From Tritrichomonas foetus (lineage: Eukaryota > Parabasalia > Tritrichomonadida > Tritrichomonadidae), in contig MLAK01000821.1 in NCBI GenBank assembly GCA_001839685.1, positions 1-58,821 on the forward strand: 58,821 nucleotides of DNA. The letters are read 5' to 3'. A model generated the notes under the pieces. The model was not told where the DNA came from. It saw nothing but the letters and a program-made list of their open reading frames with translations, and ran no database searches. Shown here piece after piece: positions 1 to 9,471 of the stretch (position 1 is the first letter of the stretch; the number at the start of each line of letters is the position of its first letter). The position numbers and the translations under genes are program-made.

Positions 1-217
1 TGGTCCCACAAAATCTTTGGGGGACCATTTTGTAAACCTTTCATATAGGAGGATTTATCTGTTTCCATAAAGTAAACCATTCAGAAGATTTGTCATGACC
101 TTCTGCACTCACAAGAATATTTATATGATACTCTGAATAATTCATTAGAATTGATTAAATTTTGAACTTCTGTTAAATGATTTTCGAAGATTAACTTTAC
201 TTTTCTAATTGTCATGT
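1..217 (-). pseudogene. Frameshifted relic at the left edge, possibly a DUF726/TMCO4-like hydrolase fragment
   Basis: On the minus strand three adjacent frames each give protein-like text that joins end to end: an N-terminal piece with IFENHLTEVQNLINSNELF, then INILVSAEGHDKSSEWFTLW, then YERFTKWSPKDFVGP, which runs off the window edge. At least two frameshifts separate them, so no intact gene is present here. The pattern of a hydrophobic strand, then SAEGHDKSSEW, then KW resembles the start of the DUF726/TMCO4 type alpha/beta hydrolase fold. That family name is a guess from shape alone. The rest of the gene, if any, lies outside the window. Confidence 0.35.
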
Positions 218-245
218 TAAGTGAAATTTTTTTTGAATTTTTTTG

Positions 246-250
246 TCATA
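246..250 (+). promoter_or_regulatory. Initiator-like TCATA upstream of the multi-kinase gene
   Basis: TCATA lies 7 bases before the ATG at 258 and fits the trichomonad initiator pattern TCA-pyrimidine-T/A, where transcription starts at the A and leaves a very short 5' leader. It supports 258 as the true start. Confidence 0.5.
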
Positions 251-257
251 AATTTGT

Positions 258-3200
258 ATGATAAAAGGATGGCGATTTCCTGATGAAAAACGAAATATAC
301 AAGAATTTTATATTGAAAATCGTGAGTTAACAGGTCAACCAATAGGTGGAGGGGGATACGGCCTAATTTGTCCTTATCAAGAAAATGATAATGATGAAAA
401 AAATGGAAAACGATATTGTGCAAAATTGTTTTATAATACGCCCATTCCACGAATCCACAAAGAATTTTTGATTATTTATAATTTACACTCCCCTTTTATT
501 GTTCAAGTTCATCACTTATTTCAAGCCACAAATCATGGAAATTCAATTTGTATGGTTATGGACAGATATGAAGGGAATTTAGAAGGATTAATAAAATCTA
601 AATTTTCAAATATCCAAGCGTTTCTTTTATTTGGAACTATTGCTCACTCAGTTTATCAAATTCACACTCAGAAATTGTCTTTGATGCACCATGATCTTAC
701 TCTTAAAAATTTTTGTATTGAACCTTTTGAATACCGATTTGATGATTCTGAAACATCCCAAAAGTTTTATAAGACACGTTTGATTGATTTTAATTTATAT
801 AAATATCCTGATGATCAAACAGAATTTGCTGGTACACAAAAATATCGAAATATTGATGAAGTTTACACTCTTGAAAGTGAAATATATTCACTTGGAATTA
901 TCTTCTTCGAAATTTTAACACAAACAATCATAAATTTAAATAATTGTGGGAGTTCATTCATTCGGCAATATATTTGTGATTATTTCAAAAATCACAATAT
1001 GAATGATAATTCTGCCGAAAAAAAAACTCCATCAATCCAAGAATTGATTTTATCAATGATTCATAAAAAAAAATCAAAAAGACCAACAATTGTTCAGATT
1101 TTAGAATATTTAACATATCGAGAAGAGTTTTCGAAGTTGAATGATGGATTTTTAAATGGACAAGAACTTAATCAATATTTCCATCTTTTAGAATATCTTG
1201 ATCTTACAATGAAATATAATGAATCATTTATTCCTATTGCCAAGCAGATATTTAATCAACATTATAAACTTTTCTTATTTAGTATGTTTCATCAAAGTGG
1301 TTATGAATATCGAAAACAAGATTTCGAAAAATACCAAGAATCAATTCTCCAAATAGCCAATCAATCAGATGAAAATAATTTAATTAGAAATATTGGTATA
1401 TTTCATTATAAAATCAACTTTTTTGGTTTTCAAAAATTCTTTGATAAAGTTTCCCAAAATACGCCTAACAACAATGAAGAACAGATTTTTGTAGGACTTT
1501 TTGAAAAGTTAGTCTCACAAACAGATTTTTATGTTCCAGATTCCTATCATCAATTTTTTCATAAAATATATCATACATTTAGTTACATTTCTCCATCTGA
1601 AGAAGCTAAGTTAGAATTATTTTTTGGAAATGAATATATTCTGAAATTCATGTTTTTATGGAGATTTAAAAAAAAACAAAAAAATCGACCCAAAGATAAA
1701 TTGGTAAAATTCATCTTTGATAAGATTGGTACATGTCTTAATAAAGTAAAATTTTCATCTTATCAAACATTTTTCAAAGAATGTTATGATTTAACTTTAA
1801 AAGATGACTTTAATGATTATCAAAAGATAATAACTATGAATTTACGTAATTTTATCGATATTTTTAAAAAAGATGACGTTAATAACTTTCAAAAAGTAAA
1901 TGACTTCGAAAACTTTAAAAAAGAATTACGGCAAACATTTGAAGAAAAATTCCTGAATCGAAAATCTATTCGAAAAAAGAGCTATTTTAACAACTTAATG
2001 AATAAAGAATTCAAAGAACATTATATTCAAATACAATTTGATCCAAATGATGTGAAAAGAAATGATAGAGGCGAAATCACAAAAATCATTGGAATTTATG
2101 AAGGACGAAAAGTTAAATGTCAATATAAAACTACTGAAAAATTATGTAAAAAATATAAAAAATTAGTTAATAAATTTGATCAAAATATTGCATATGGTAT
2201 TTTCAAAATTGAAAATAGGGAGTTAATAGTAATGGATTTCTTAAGAATGAATACAGAACGAATAACAAGTATTTTTCTAGAATTACTTGGATCTAATTAT
2301 CAAGATATCTTAAAGAATTTATTCGAAAAGAATGATTATAAACAACTGCAGAAAGTATCTTTTGTTGAACAAATGATTATATTGACGAAAAATACTAAAA
2401 TTGTTGATTTAATCTCAAATCAAAATGTTATGAAAAACATTGCAGATTATTTCCAAAAGAGTTTTAAAGATACATTTGGTCTTGATTCTAAATTTAATAA
2501 AATGTCGTGTTCATTCCCAGAAATTCGAGAATCACGTGATCTACATGATATCAATAATGATGCTAAAACTAAAATTATTCAAATCAATTATAATATTAAT
2601 ACCGAAAAAATTCAAACAATTTTTAATAATTTATTTCATTTGGATTTTCCTTATATTGCTAATGTTAAATATTTTTATGAAAAGGATGAGAATTATTATG
2701 TATGTTTTCAAGTTCCAGATTGTAAATTATCAATAGAAAAAATAAAAAAATTAGATCAAAGTTCACAAGAAAAAATCTTTATTGAATTACTAGATTCATT
2801 CAATTTTCTAAATATCTCAACCAATCAACTTTTACATGAAGTAAAATATAACCATAGACTTGATGAAATAAATTTAGATGGAATATATTTTGATGAAACA
2901 TCTTGTTCAATAATTATTTTACCATTTTCAATGACTGAAAAAACACTGAATTATTATTTTACCTATTTAAGAACTTTATTTCCGAATATATTTAATATTA
3001 CATTCCAACATGATTACTTTCACAAAGATTTATTTACATTTCCTGATATAAAAACAATAATTTCTAGGCGTTTTACTAATTATCACATTTACTCTCCGAT
3101 ATGTGGATATTCTTGTGCCTTACGTACATTATTAGGTTTAAATTATTATGATGAAGTCTATTTGATTTTTAATGAGCAATCACCCAATTATGTATTCAAT

Positions 3201-5450
3201 TTAGCACGTGATATATCATCTCTTTATGATAAATACAAGAATATTTGTATTGGTGATTTTTATTATTATGCCTCTCAATTGTTAAATTATGAAAAACCAC
3301 AATTATTGCATATTATCAAGAAATTAAATGAACTTAATTATGAAAATTCTGACATTCTATTAGACATTTATCAGAACCTCAAGATTATTAGTCAAAAAGA
3401 AATCAAAAAATTACCCAATCCGAAAATTGGGGGATCAGCGTATGTATATAAATCGGAATATGAAGGTGAAACAGTAGCGATCAAATTAATTAAAGGACCT
3501 AACAATTTGTCTTATCAAAATAAATTTGTAAAAGAATATGTAATATGCAATTTTCTTCGAAAAATCGATAAATATGGAAAATATATTATTGATGTTAAAG
3601 CAGTTATTGAAGGAGGTATAATTATGAAATATTATCCACATACACTTTGTGATTTCATTGAAAAAGATCCAAGAGAAAGCCAATTCTTGAACTTTTTGGA
3701 TAAAATGAGTATAATTTTGAAATTGTCACTTGTGATTTTCTGTTTACATAAATATGGTTTGATTCATCGTGATATTAAACCCCCTAATATTTTGTTAAAT
3801 AAAAATAAAAAAGACGTAGTTGTATCAGATACGACAGACATGTTATGTTTACAACTAAATTCTTCAAAGACACAATTTGGTGGTACGATATTGTATTATG
3901 ATGAAAAGGCCAAATTTAATAAAGAAGATGATATCAAAGCATTTGTAAAAGTAATATTAGAGATCTTAACTAATAAATTATTAAGTTCCCAATTCGATGA
4001 CATATTCTATGAGGCTCAAAGAAATTCCTCTACAGATATTTCTACATATGATATAATAAAAAAAGCTGAAATGAAATTATTCGAAGAATATAATAAATAT
4101 GATTGCTCATTTGACTTTTTATTCACTAGAGATGAAAATGGTCACATATATGGGTTCCAAAAAATTCAAAATATCGATGAAATAATTTCAAAAATGATAA
4201 AATTCCCCATATTTTTGGTAAAAAAAGATGAACCCAACAAAGAAGAAGAAAAAAGTAAACAAAACCGATTATTTAAAGAATATTTGAAAAATGAATTTCC
4301 AGATTTATTAACAATAGATAGTAATATCCCAGAAGAAGGAGAAGACGATATACAGAAGATACTTCACTATTGTTACCTCCTGTTCACTAAACCTAAAACT
4401 TTATATGAAAATCATACACAAATTTTAATTGATGGTCTTGATAAATTCCTAAATTCTCAAATTCAATTTAATCACCAATTACAAACTGAAAGTGAAAAGA
4501 AAATTGAATCAAAATTTGATCCGAATGATGATTTTATGAATGCTTCTTTTTATCGTTATAAAATAAAGAAATTCGATGATTTATCTCAAAATGTGAAGGA
4601 AATTATGATCAAATCTCTTAAAAAATTAGCATATTTATTCGCACGAAATAGCGAAAATTTGGTGTCAATAACTTTGATGACAATTGATATAATCACAGAA
4701 ATAGCAAATGAAATTTATGAATCTTATCCTAAAGACAGCTTATTATTCTACTATGTTGTCCTCAAAAAAGAAAAATCATTTAAAAAACTTGCTATTCCAA
4801 ATCGAATAAAAGCTCTTCAGCTATTATCCACCTACGGAAAGAAAATACCACAAATTAAAAAAATTAATTATTTAGTACAACAAGATATCCAGGATATTTT
4901 AGATTCTGGAATTGAACTGGAACTGACATATTTTCTTCCCCAACAGAAACAAGATTCAACAAGCTATAGCGATCCAAGCTATGACTCTACAAGTTATGAC
5001 TCTACAAAATCTAGTAATGATAGTTCTATGATTGATAGGAATGACAACGATCTTGATCAGATTAAAATTGGTAAAAGTAAGAAAGATACAAGTACGAAAA
5101 GAACCAATAAGAAAGTACCTAGCAAGAAATGTCTAAGTAAGAAATGTCTAAGTAAGAGAGGTCCAAATAAAAAAGATTCAAGTAAAAAAGATTCAAGTAA
5201 AAAAGATTCAAGTAAGAAAGATAAAAGTACAACTGGTAACAGTCTGACTGATAACAGTGGGCTTTTGGAATATTTGCATTTTCTAGCACAGTTTTTCAAT
5301 CCAGTTTATTCTTCTTTTCATGATTATTTGTCACTCACAGATTTTATCAATGAAATAATTGGTTACGTGGAGACAATTGCAGATCCGTTACCTGAAAACG
5401 CTCCAGAGGAAGTCAAAAACATGATACAATGTGTGAAAGCATTAAAATAA
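258..5450 (+). CDS. Giant protein with two clear and one vestigial protein-kinase-like domains
   Basis: The product is 1730 residues. Domain 1 (about 25-300) has a glycine loop (GGGGYG near 30), a VAIK-like lysine in CAKLF (about 56), a catalytic-loop equivalent HHDLTLKN (about 143) and DFN in place of DFG (about 176). Domain 3 (about 1050-1330) has GGSAYVYKSEYEGETVAIKL and an intact HRDIKPPN (about 1169), but SDT where DFG should be (about 1188). Between them, about 600-950, is a third weak match: GRKVK, then YGIFKIENRELIVMDF, then NHRLDEINLDGIYFDE at about 865, which mimics HRDLKxxNILFDE. A Lys/Ser/Asp repeat (KKDSS units) lies at about 1615-1657. Domain 1 and the middle domain are probably pseudokinases. 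Domain 3 keeps the HRD but lacks a normal Mg-binding DFG, so activity is doubtful. Substrate and pathway are unknown. Confidence 0.85.
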   Translation: MIKGWRFPDEKRNIQEFYIENRELTGQPIGGGGYGLICPYQENDNDEKNGKRYCAKLFYNTPIPRIHKEFLIIYNLHSPFIVQVHHLFQATNHGNSICMVMDRYEGNLEGLIKSKFSNIQAFLLFGTIAHSVYQIHTQKLSLMHHDLTLKNFCIEPFEYRFDDSETSQKFYKTRLIDFNLYKYPDDQTEFAGTQKYRNIDEVYTLESEIYSLGIIFFEILTQTIINLNNCGSSFIRQYICDYFKNHNMNDNSAEKKTPSIQELILSMIHKKKSKRPTIVQILEYLTYREEFSKLNDGFLNGQELNQYFHLLEYLDLTMKYNESFIPIAKQIFNQHYKLFLFSMFHQSGYEYRKQDFEKYQESILQIANQSDENNLIRNIGIFHYKINFFGFQKFFDKVSQNTPNNNEEQIFVGLFEKLVSQTDFYVPDSYHQFFHKIYHTFSYISPSEEAKLELFFGNEYILKFMFLWRFKKKQKNRPKDKLVKFIFDKIGTCLNKVKFSSYQTFFKECYDLTLKDDFNDYQKIITMNLRNFIDIFKKDDVNNFQKVNDFENFKKELRQTFEEKFLNRKSIRKKSYFNNLMNKEFKEHYIQIQFDPNDVKRNDRGEITKIIGIYEGRKVKCQYKTTEKLCKKYKKLVNKFDQNIAYGIFKIENRELIVMDFLRMNTERITSIFLELLGSNYQDILKNLFEKNDYKQLQKVSFVEQMIILTKNTKIVDLISNQNVMKNIADYFQKSFKDTFGLDSKFNKMSCSFPEIRESRDLHDINNDAKTKIIQINYNINTEKIQTIFNNLFHLDFPYIANVKYFYEKDENYYVCFQVPDCKLSIEKIKKLDQSSQEKIFIELLDSFNFLNISTNQLLHEVKYNHRLDEINLDGIYFDETSCSIIILPFSMTEKTLNYYFTYLRTLFPNIFNITFQHDYFHKDLFTFPDIKTIISRRFTNYHIYSPICGYSCALRTLLGLNYYDEVYLIFNEQSPNYVFNLARDISSLYDKYKNICIGDFYYYASQLLNYEKPQLLHIIKKLNELNYENSDILLDIYQNLKIISQKEIKKLPNPKIGGSAYVYKSEYEGETVAIKLIKGPNNLSYQNKFVKEYVICNFLRKIDKYGKYIIDVKAVIEGGIIMKYYPHTLCDFIEKDPRESQFLNFLDKMSIILKLSLVIFCLHKYGLIHRDIKPPNILLNKNKKDVVVSDTTDMLCLQLNSSKTQFGGTILYYDEKAKFNKEDDIKAFVKVILEILTNKLLSSQFDDIFYEAQRNSSTDISTYDIIKKAEMKLFEEYNKYDCSFDFLFTRDENGHIYGFQKIQNIDEIISKMIKFPIFLVKKDEPNKEEEKSKQNRLFKEYLKNEFPDLLTIDSNIPEEGEDDIQKILHYCYLLFTKPKTLYENHTQILIDGLDKFLNSQIQFNHQLQTESEKKIESKFDPNDDFMNASFYRYKIKKFDDLSQNVKEIMIKSLKKLAYLFARNSENLVSITLMTIDIITEIANEIYESYPKDSLLFYYVVLKKEKSFKKLAIPNRIKALQLLSTYGKKIPQIKKINYLVQQDIQDILDSGIELELTYFLPQQKQDSTSYSDPSYDSTSYDSTKSSNDSSMIDRNDNDLDQIKIGKSKKDTSTKRTNKKVPSKKCLSKKCLSKRGPNKKDSSKKDSSKKDSSKKDKSTTGNSLTDNSGLLEYLHFLAQFFNPVYSSFHDYLSLTDFINEIIGYVETIADPLPENAPEEVKNMIQCVKALK
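5158..5223 (+). repeat. KKDSS-coding tandem repeat
   Basis: Repeats of about 15 bases (aaaaaagattcaagt) inside the multi-kinase gene encode consecutive KKDSS units near its C-terminus. They are preceded by a KKCLS-type variant of the same unit. Confidence 0.8.
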
Positions 5451-5778
5451 TTGTTATTAATAAAATGCACATATTTAATTTATTTTCATGTTGTGTCTCC
5501 ATTAATGATTAAATATTGTCATATTCAATTTTTTTTCGAAAATAAAAATATGGTCGCTGTTTCACATCGTAGTCTAAAATAAACATATACAATATTGTTT
5601 TATTTTTACTGACCAAATGAAGAAAAGAATAATGAACAGAATGAAGAAAAGAATAATGAAAATCAAATTGAATTAACTATTCACATAAAGCAAAGTGAGC
5701 AGAAAGTTTAAGATGAAAAATGATTTTTATTCACTTGATTTTCTTTAACCTCTTCAAAAATAAGAACTCGCTGAAATA

Positions 5779-5952
5779 ATGAATGAATTAAAACTGATTA
5801 ATGATTTTCATTCGCGTGATCCAATCTTAGTGCTGGAGAAGGAAGAACATGTTCGTAATTTTCAACCATGTGTCACGACAATTCTTCAAATTCTGGAATT
5901 TGAAGAATTTCTTTATCACTTCACAAAGTTCAGAAAAAAGTCGAAAAAATGA
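5779..5952 (+). other. Small open frame of 57 codons, short gene or remnant
   Basis: The ATG at 5779 opens a frame that reads MNELKLINDFHSRDPILVLE and continues with protein-like composition to a TGA at 5950. The composition is more gene-like than random AT-rich sequence, with Cys, Trp-free but mixed charged and hydrophobic residues. There is no clear initiator upstream. The preceding 160 bases contain another open stretch (PNEEKNNEQNEEKNNENQIE) in the region, so it may be the tail of a decayed gene. The family was not recognised. Confidence 0.3.
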
Positions 5953-6004
5953 TTTCGAGTGAAATGATATCATAATTTTCATCTCACATGTCTGTTGATC
6001 ACCT

Positions 6005-6009
6005 TCATT
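6005..6009 (+). promoter_or_regulatory. Initiator-like TCATT of tRNase Z gene
   Basis: TCATT lies 15 bases before the ATG at 6025, matching the trichomonad initiator pattern and position. Confidence 0.55.
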
Positions 6010-6024
6010 TTTCTAAGTGTTTAA

Positions 6025-7968
6025 ATGAAACTCTTGCATGTTTTATCAGGTAGAACGCCTGATACTCATCCAATGATTTTGTTAAACATAGAAGAACATT
6101 ATTATTTGATTAACGCGCCTGATGGTGCAGAAAGAATATTCTTGGATATGAATATTTCAATTCCTCGTCTTGAAAAAATCTTGCTTACATCTTGTCATTC
6201 TTCATCAATTGCTGGTTTCTTTGCTGTTACTATTGCTTATGAGGCCTCATCTACAAGCATTTCTCAATCCAAACGAGCTTGTGTGATGGGTCCAGAAAGT
6301 TTGATAGATATATACAAAAATAGTTCATATTGTCATAATTTTGGAGTTCCTCTTCCAAATTTGAGTGAATCATTTGATGATGGAAATATTTCTGTCAAAC
6401 TCCACAAATTGGTGAATTCTGTTTTTTATGAAATCAAATTTTGTGATGAACCAGGTCATTTTCTTCCATCAAAAGCTAAACAACTTGGTGTGAAACCAGG
6501 ACCAGATTTTAAGAAATTAACAAATGGTGAAGATATCATTTTATCAGACGAAAAAAAAGTGACTTTAAATGATTGTATTAGTGAAACCGTTGAAGGAGAA
6601 ATTCTTGCAGTGATTGATTGCAAAACAGAAGATGATGTTAATATGCTAATTGAATATGATATGAATCCAAAAATCAAGACTATCATTCATTTAACAAAGC
6701 CAGAATTGATGAATACTCAAGAATACTATGATAAATTTTTCAAAGATGACAAAACTTTCACAAATTTGACTTTTTATGATGATAAAGAAAATGTTTTGTT
6801 CAACCAAGTTGCATTAATTCATCAAAAATATGTTCAAATGATGAATAATTGTTTATACCCAATTTCATCATTCGAAAACCACTTGGAAAGAAATGGAAAT
6901 TTAATTAATTTAAAAAGTGGTGATTCTTTTGTTTTTGCACCGAATAAAAAACGAGGATTAGTCTGTAAAAAAGTTAAAAATGAGAATAGAAATGAAAATA
7001 ATACTAATATGTGTGGAAATGTGGAAAAAAATGTTTTGTTGAGTGAGATTAAATCATTTGCTGTGACTTTTTTGGGAACAGGAGCCAAAAAACTTACAAT
7101 TATGAGGAATCCAGCTGGAATTTTAATTCACACGAAATTTGGATTTATTGTTTTAGATGCTGGAGAAGGTTTCACTGGACAACTTTATCGTAAATTTGGG
7201 AAAGAAAGTGGTGATTATATTCTACAAAATATAATTGCAATATGGGTCTCTCACCAACATATTGATCATTATTTTGGACTTCATCAACTTCTCGACAAAA
7301 GACAAGAAATTTTGAACCAGTTAAAGAATGAAAATGGAAATGAAAATCACAATAACACCAAAATTCCTTTTATTAGTGATGTTGATTTAATAAAGGAAGT
7401 AAAGTCATATGAAAGAAATAACTATATTTTAAATAAAATTCCCGACGACAAAATTTGCTCAGAGCAAACAAAATATTATGATATCGATTATTGTAATTTC
7501 GATGAACCTCAGAATAAAAAAATCGAATTATTTAATGGAAAAATAAAAATGGAATCAGTTGAAGTGATGCATATGATTTATTCCAAAGGAATTAAAATTA
7601 CTATTGATAATCAATATTTCATTGGTTATAGTGGTGATCGAAGTCTTGAAGATAATTTTGTTGAATCTGTTGGAACAGTCGATTTTTTAATTCACGAAGC
7701 AACTTTCACACAAAATTTTGTTGATAAGATGCATAAAAAGAGACACTCAACAATTGAAGGTGCAATTGAAACAGGAAAAAAAATGAATGCCAAATTTATT
7801 GCATTAACTCATATAAGTAATCGATATGATGGAAAATTCATTTCTGTTGAAGAAGAAAATGCATTTGTTGCATTTGATTTCCTTACAGTCACGTTGGAGA
7901 ATTGTCAAAATATTATTCCTCTCATTAAAAGTGCACAAACAGAAATATTCCAACCAATTAATGAATAA
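6025..7968 (+). CDS. Long-form tRNase Z (ELAC2-like 3' tRNA processing endonuclease)
   Basis: The product is 647 residues. tRNase Z removes the 3' trailer from pre-tRNA. The C-terminal half carries the signatures: an FLGTGAK glycine-rich start (about 350), the metal motif SHQHIDH (about 409-415, HxHxDH), a VEVMHMIYSKG strand, the YSGDRS aspartate region (about 534), HEATF (about 557), KRHST (about 572) and LTHISNRY (about 594). The N-terminal half (LLHVLSGRTPDTHP onward) is the degenerate lactamase-like half typical of the long eukaryotic form, which is usually about 700-850 residues, so this copy is compact. All zinc ligands that I can place are present, so it should be active. No hydrogenosomal or mitochondrial-type presequence is obvious, so action in the nucleus or cytosol is inferred. 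Confidence 0.93.
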   Translation: MKLLHVLSGRTPDTHPMILLNIEEHYYLINAPDGAERIFLDMNISIPRLEKILLTSCHSSSIAGFFAVTIAYEASSTSISQSKRACVMGPESLIDIYKNSSYCHNFGVPLPNLSESFDDGNISVKLHKLVNSVFYEIKFCDEPGHFLPSKAKQLGVKPGPDFKKLTNGEDIILSDEKKVTLNDCISETVEGEILAVIDCKTEDDVNMLIEYDMNPKIKTIIHLTKPELMNTQEYYDKFFKDDKTFTNLTFYDDKENVLFNQVALIHQKYVQMMNNCLYPISSFENHLERNGNLINLKSGDSFVFAPNKKRGLVCKKVKNENRNENNTNMCGNVEKNVLLSEIKSFAVTFLGTGAKKLTIMRNPAGILIHTKFGFIVLDAGEGFTGQLYRKFGKESGDYILQNIIAIWVSHQHIDHYFGLHQLLDKRQEILNQLKNENGNENHNNTKIPFISDVDLIKEVKSYERNNYILNKIPDDKICSEQTKYYDIDYCNFDEPQNKKIELFNGKIKMESVEVMHMIYSKGIKITIDNQYFIGYSGDRSLEDNFVESVGTVDFLIHEATFTQNFVDKMHKKRHSTIEGAIETGKKMNAKFIALTHISNRYDGKFISVEEENAFVAFDFLTVTLENCQNIIPLIKSAQTEIFQPINE

Positions 7969-8826
7969 TAATAAATATAGAGTAAAAATTCCATTCTATC
8001 ATCAATTTTCTTGATGTATTCTTTTGTATGAATTCGACAAAACAAACAAATGAAATCAAAACAAACAAATGAAAACAAAATAAACAAATGAAATAAAATA
8101 AACAAATGAATCAAAACAAACAAATGAAAACTAAACAAACAAATGAAATCAAAAATAAAAATCGAACTTTTCACTCGTTTTACTTCAGTTGGTGATCACA
8201 ATCGAAAATCCAGAAGGATAGCATGTTAAAATTTTCCAGTAAGATAAAAAATGGGAAAAATTTCTTATAAAATGATGGAAATGTGATTCAACAATAGTGT
8301 TGATGATTACTTCACTGAATCTGGAACAAAAAACTTTCTGATTATATTTGGCCTATTCAACCATCGAAATTTCAATTGATTTTACAACTTTGAGAGAAAA
8401 ATGAGCGGAATTTCTTAGAAATTGTATTTATACTCAATTAATTTCCTAAAATTTATCCCCATGGTGAATTCAACAAATAGCATTACATTTTTCTCGATGA
8501 ATGATACGATTTGATGAAGAATTTTGTTAAACGAAAAAAAATTAATTGACCAAATATCGAACCAATTGACGATACTTTGGATTGTTTCAATCTTTTGAAA
8601 GCGCCGAGATATTGAATTTTCAAGTCAAATTATAAATCATCACAATTTATTAGCTACAATAGAAAAATATTGTAAGATTCAAGAACTTTTTAAGAGAGTT
8701 ATCTTAACTGCGTATAGATTTTTTCTATTCACTTTTGACACTTCTTCATTGGAAAGAAGACAGCCTTTTTTTTCTTTCCTACTTTCTGTCTTTTTTTCTT
8801 TCTCGACAATCTCCAAGAAAAAATAG
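7969..8826. other. Spacer after tRNase Z gene
   Basis: AT-rich spacer. The first 190 bases hold the aacaaatgaaa repeat listed separately. I see no coding relic or RNA gene in the remainder. A pyrimidine-rich run (8764-8815) precedes the hemolysin III start. Confidence 0.5.
8038..8152 (+). repeat. Tandem repeat of 17-18 bases, aacaaatgaaa type
   Basis: About seven imperfect copies built on acaaacaaatgaaa(t/a)caaa lie just 3' of the tRNase Z stop. The repeat is probably transcribed as part of the 3' flank. A compositionally similar repeat lies 3' of the H1-like gene. Confidence 0.75.
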
Positions 8827-9471
8827 ATGGTATTTGAAGTCCCTGAACTTCCCACTTGGGCTCCAGGTGAAGAATACGCAAATATGTTAACACATTTCAT
8901 CGGCGTCGTTTTTACGTTTTTCGCGATTTTCCCGATCGTCCACTTTGCTAAGAAATCTCGAGACAAGTACAAAATGATCAGCCATTGCATATTTATCTCC
9001 TCTCTTCTCATCATGTTTTGCACATCAACGATATATCACGCGCTCGACCCCTGCTATCTTAAGCGAGTATTCAGACTACTCGACCACATATCGATTTTCC
9101 TTCTAATTGCCGGCGGTTATACTCCAATAGCGATGACAATATTGCGCCCATCAAATGGCAAGAAATTTTTCGTAATTGAATGGGTAATTGCACTGGTCGG
9201 AATATCATTCAAAATTGCATGCTTTGAGGCGTTCGAAACATACTCGCTCTATTTTTATATCGGAATGGGCTGGGTGGTTCTTTTCAACATATGCGACCTG
9301 ATCTCGCTTATGCCGCGAAACGGAATGATTTGCCTTCTGTCTGAAGGTGCGGCCTTCACATCGGGCGTCTATTTTTACAACAGCTACACGCCGTTTTATC
9401 ATGCAATATGGCACATCTTTGTGGATATTGGCGCGATACTTCACATTTTGTGTGTGTTTTACTTCACGTGA
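8827..9471 (+). CDS. Hemolysin III / PAQR family seven-helix membrane protein
   Basis: The product is 214 residues and predicted to be nearly all membrane helices (about seven). Family signatures are EEYANMLTHFIG near the N-terminus (15-26), STIYHAL with His71, RLLDHISIFLLIAGGYTP with Asp86 and His87, and YHAIWHIFVDIGAILH with His192 and His196. These His/Asp residues are the metal site of the PAQR superfamily. The length and the EExAN/DHI motifs match the bacterial-type hemolysin III branch rather than adiponectin receptors. The family name comes from a haemolytic activity reported for one bacterial member. The role here is unknown and could be membrane-lipid related. Codons are more GC-rich than in neighbouring genes, which fits high expression or an acquired gene. 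Confidence 0.92.
   Translation: MVFEVPELPTWAPGEEYANMLTHFIGVVFTFFAIFPIVHFAKKSRDKYKMISHCIFISSLLIMFCTSTIYHALDPCYLKRVFRLLDHISIFLLIAGGYTPIAMTILRPSNGKKFFVIEWVIALVGISFKIACFEAFETYSLYFYIGMGWVVLFNICDLISLMPRNGMICLLSEGAAFTSGVYFYNSYTPFYHAIWHIFVDIGAILHILCVFYFT

Larger units (their letters stand above)
5451..6024. other. Spacer between multi-kinase and tRNase Z genes
   Basis: AT-rich spacer. It holds a short direct repeat (aatgaagaaaagaataat, twice, around 5620-5660) and the small open frame listed separately. The last 25 bases carry the initiator of the next gene. Nothing else was recognised. Confidence 0.6.
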
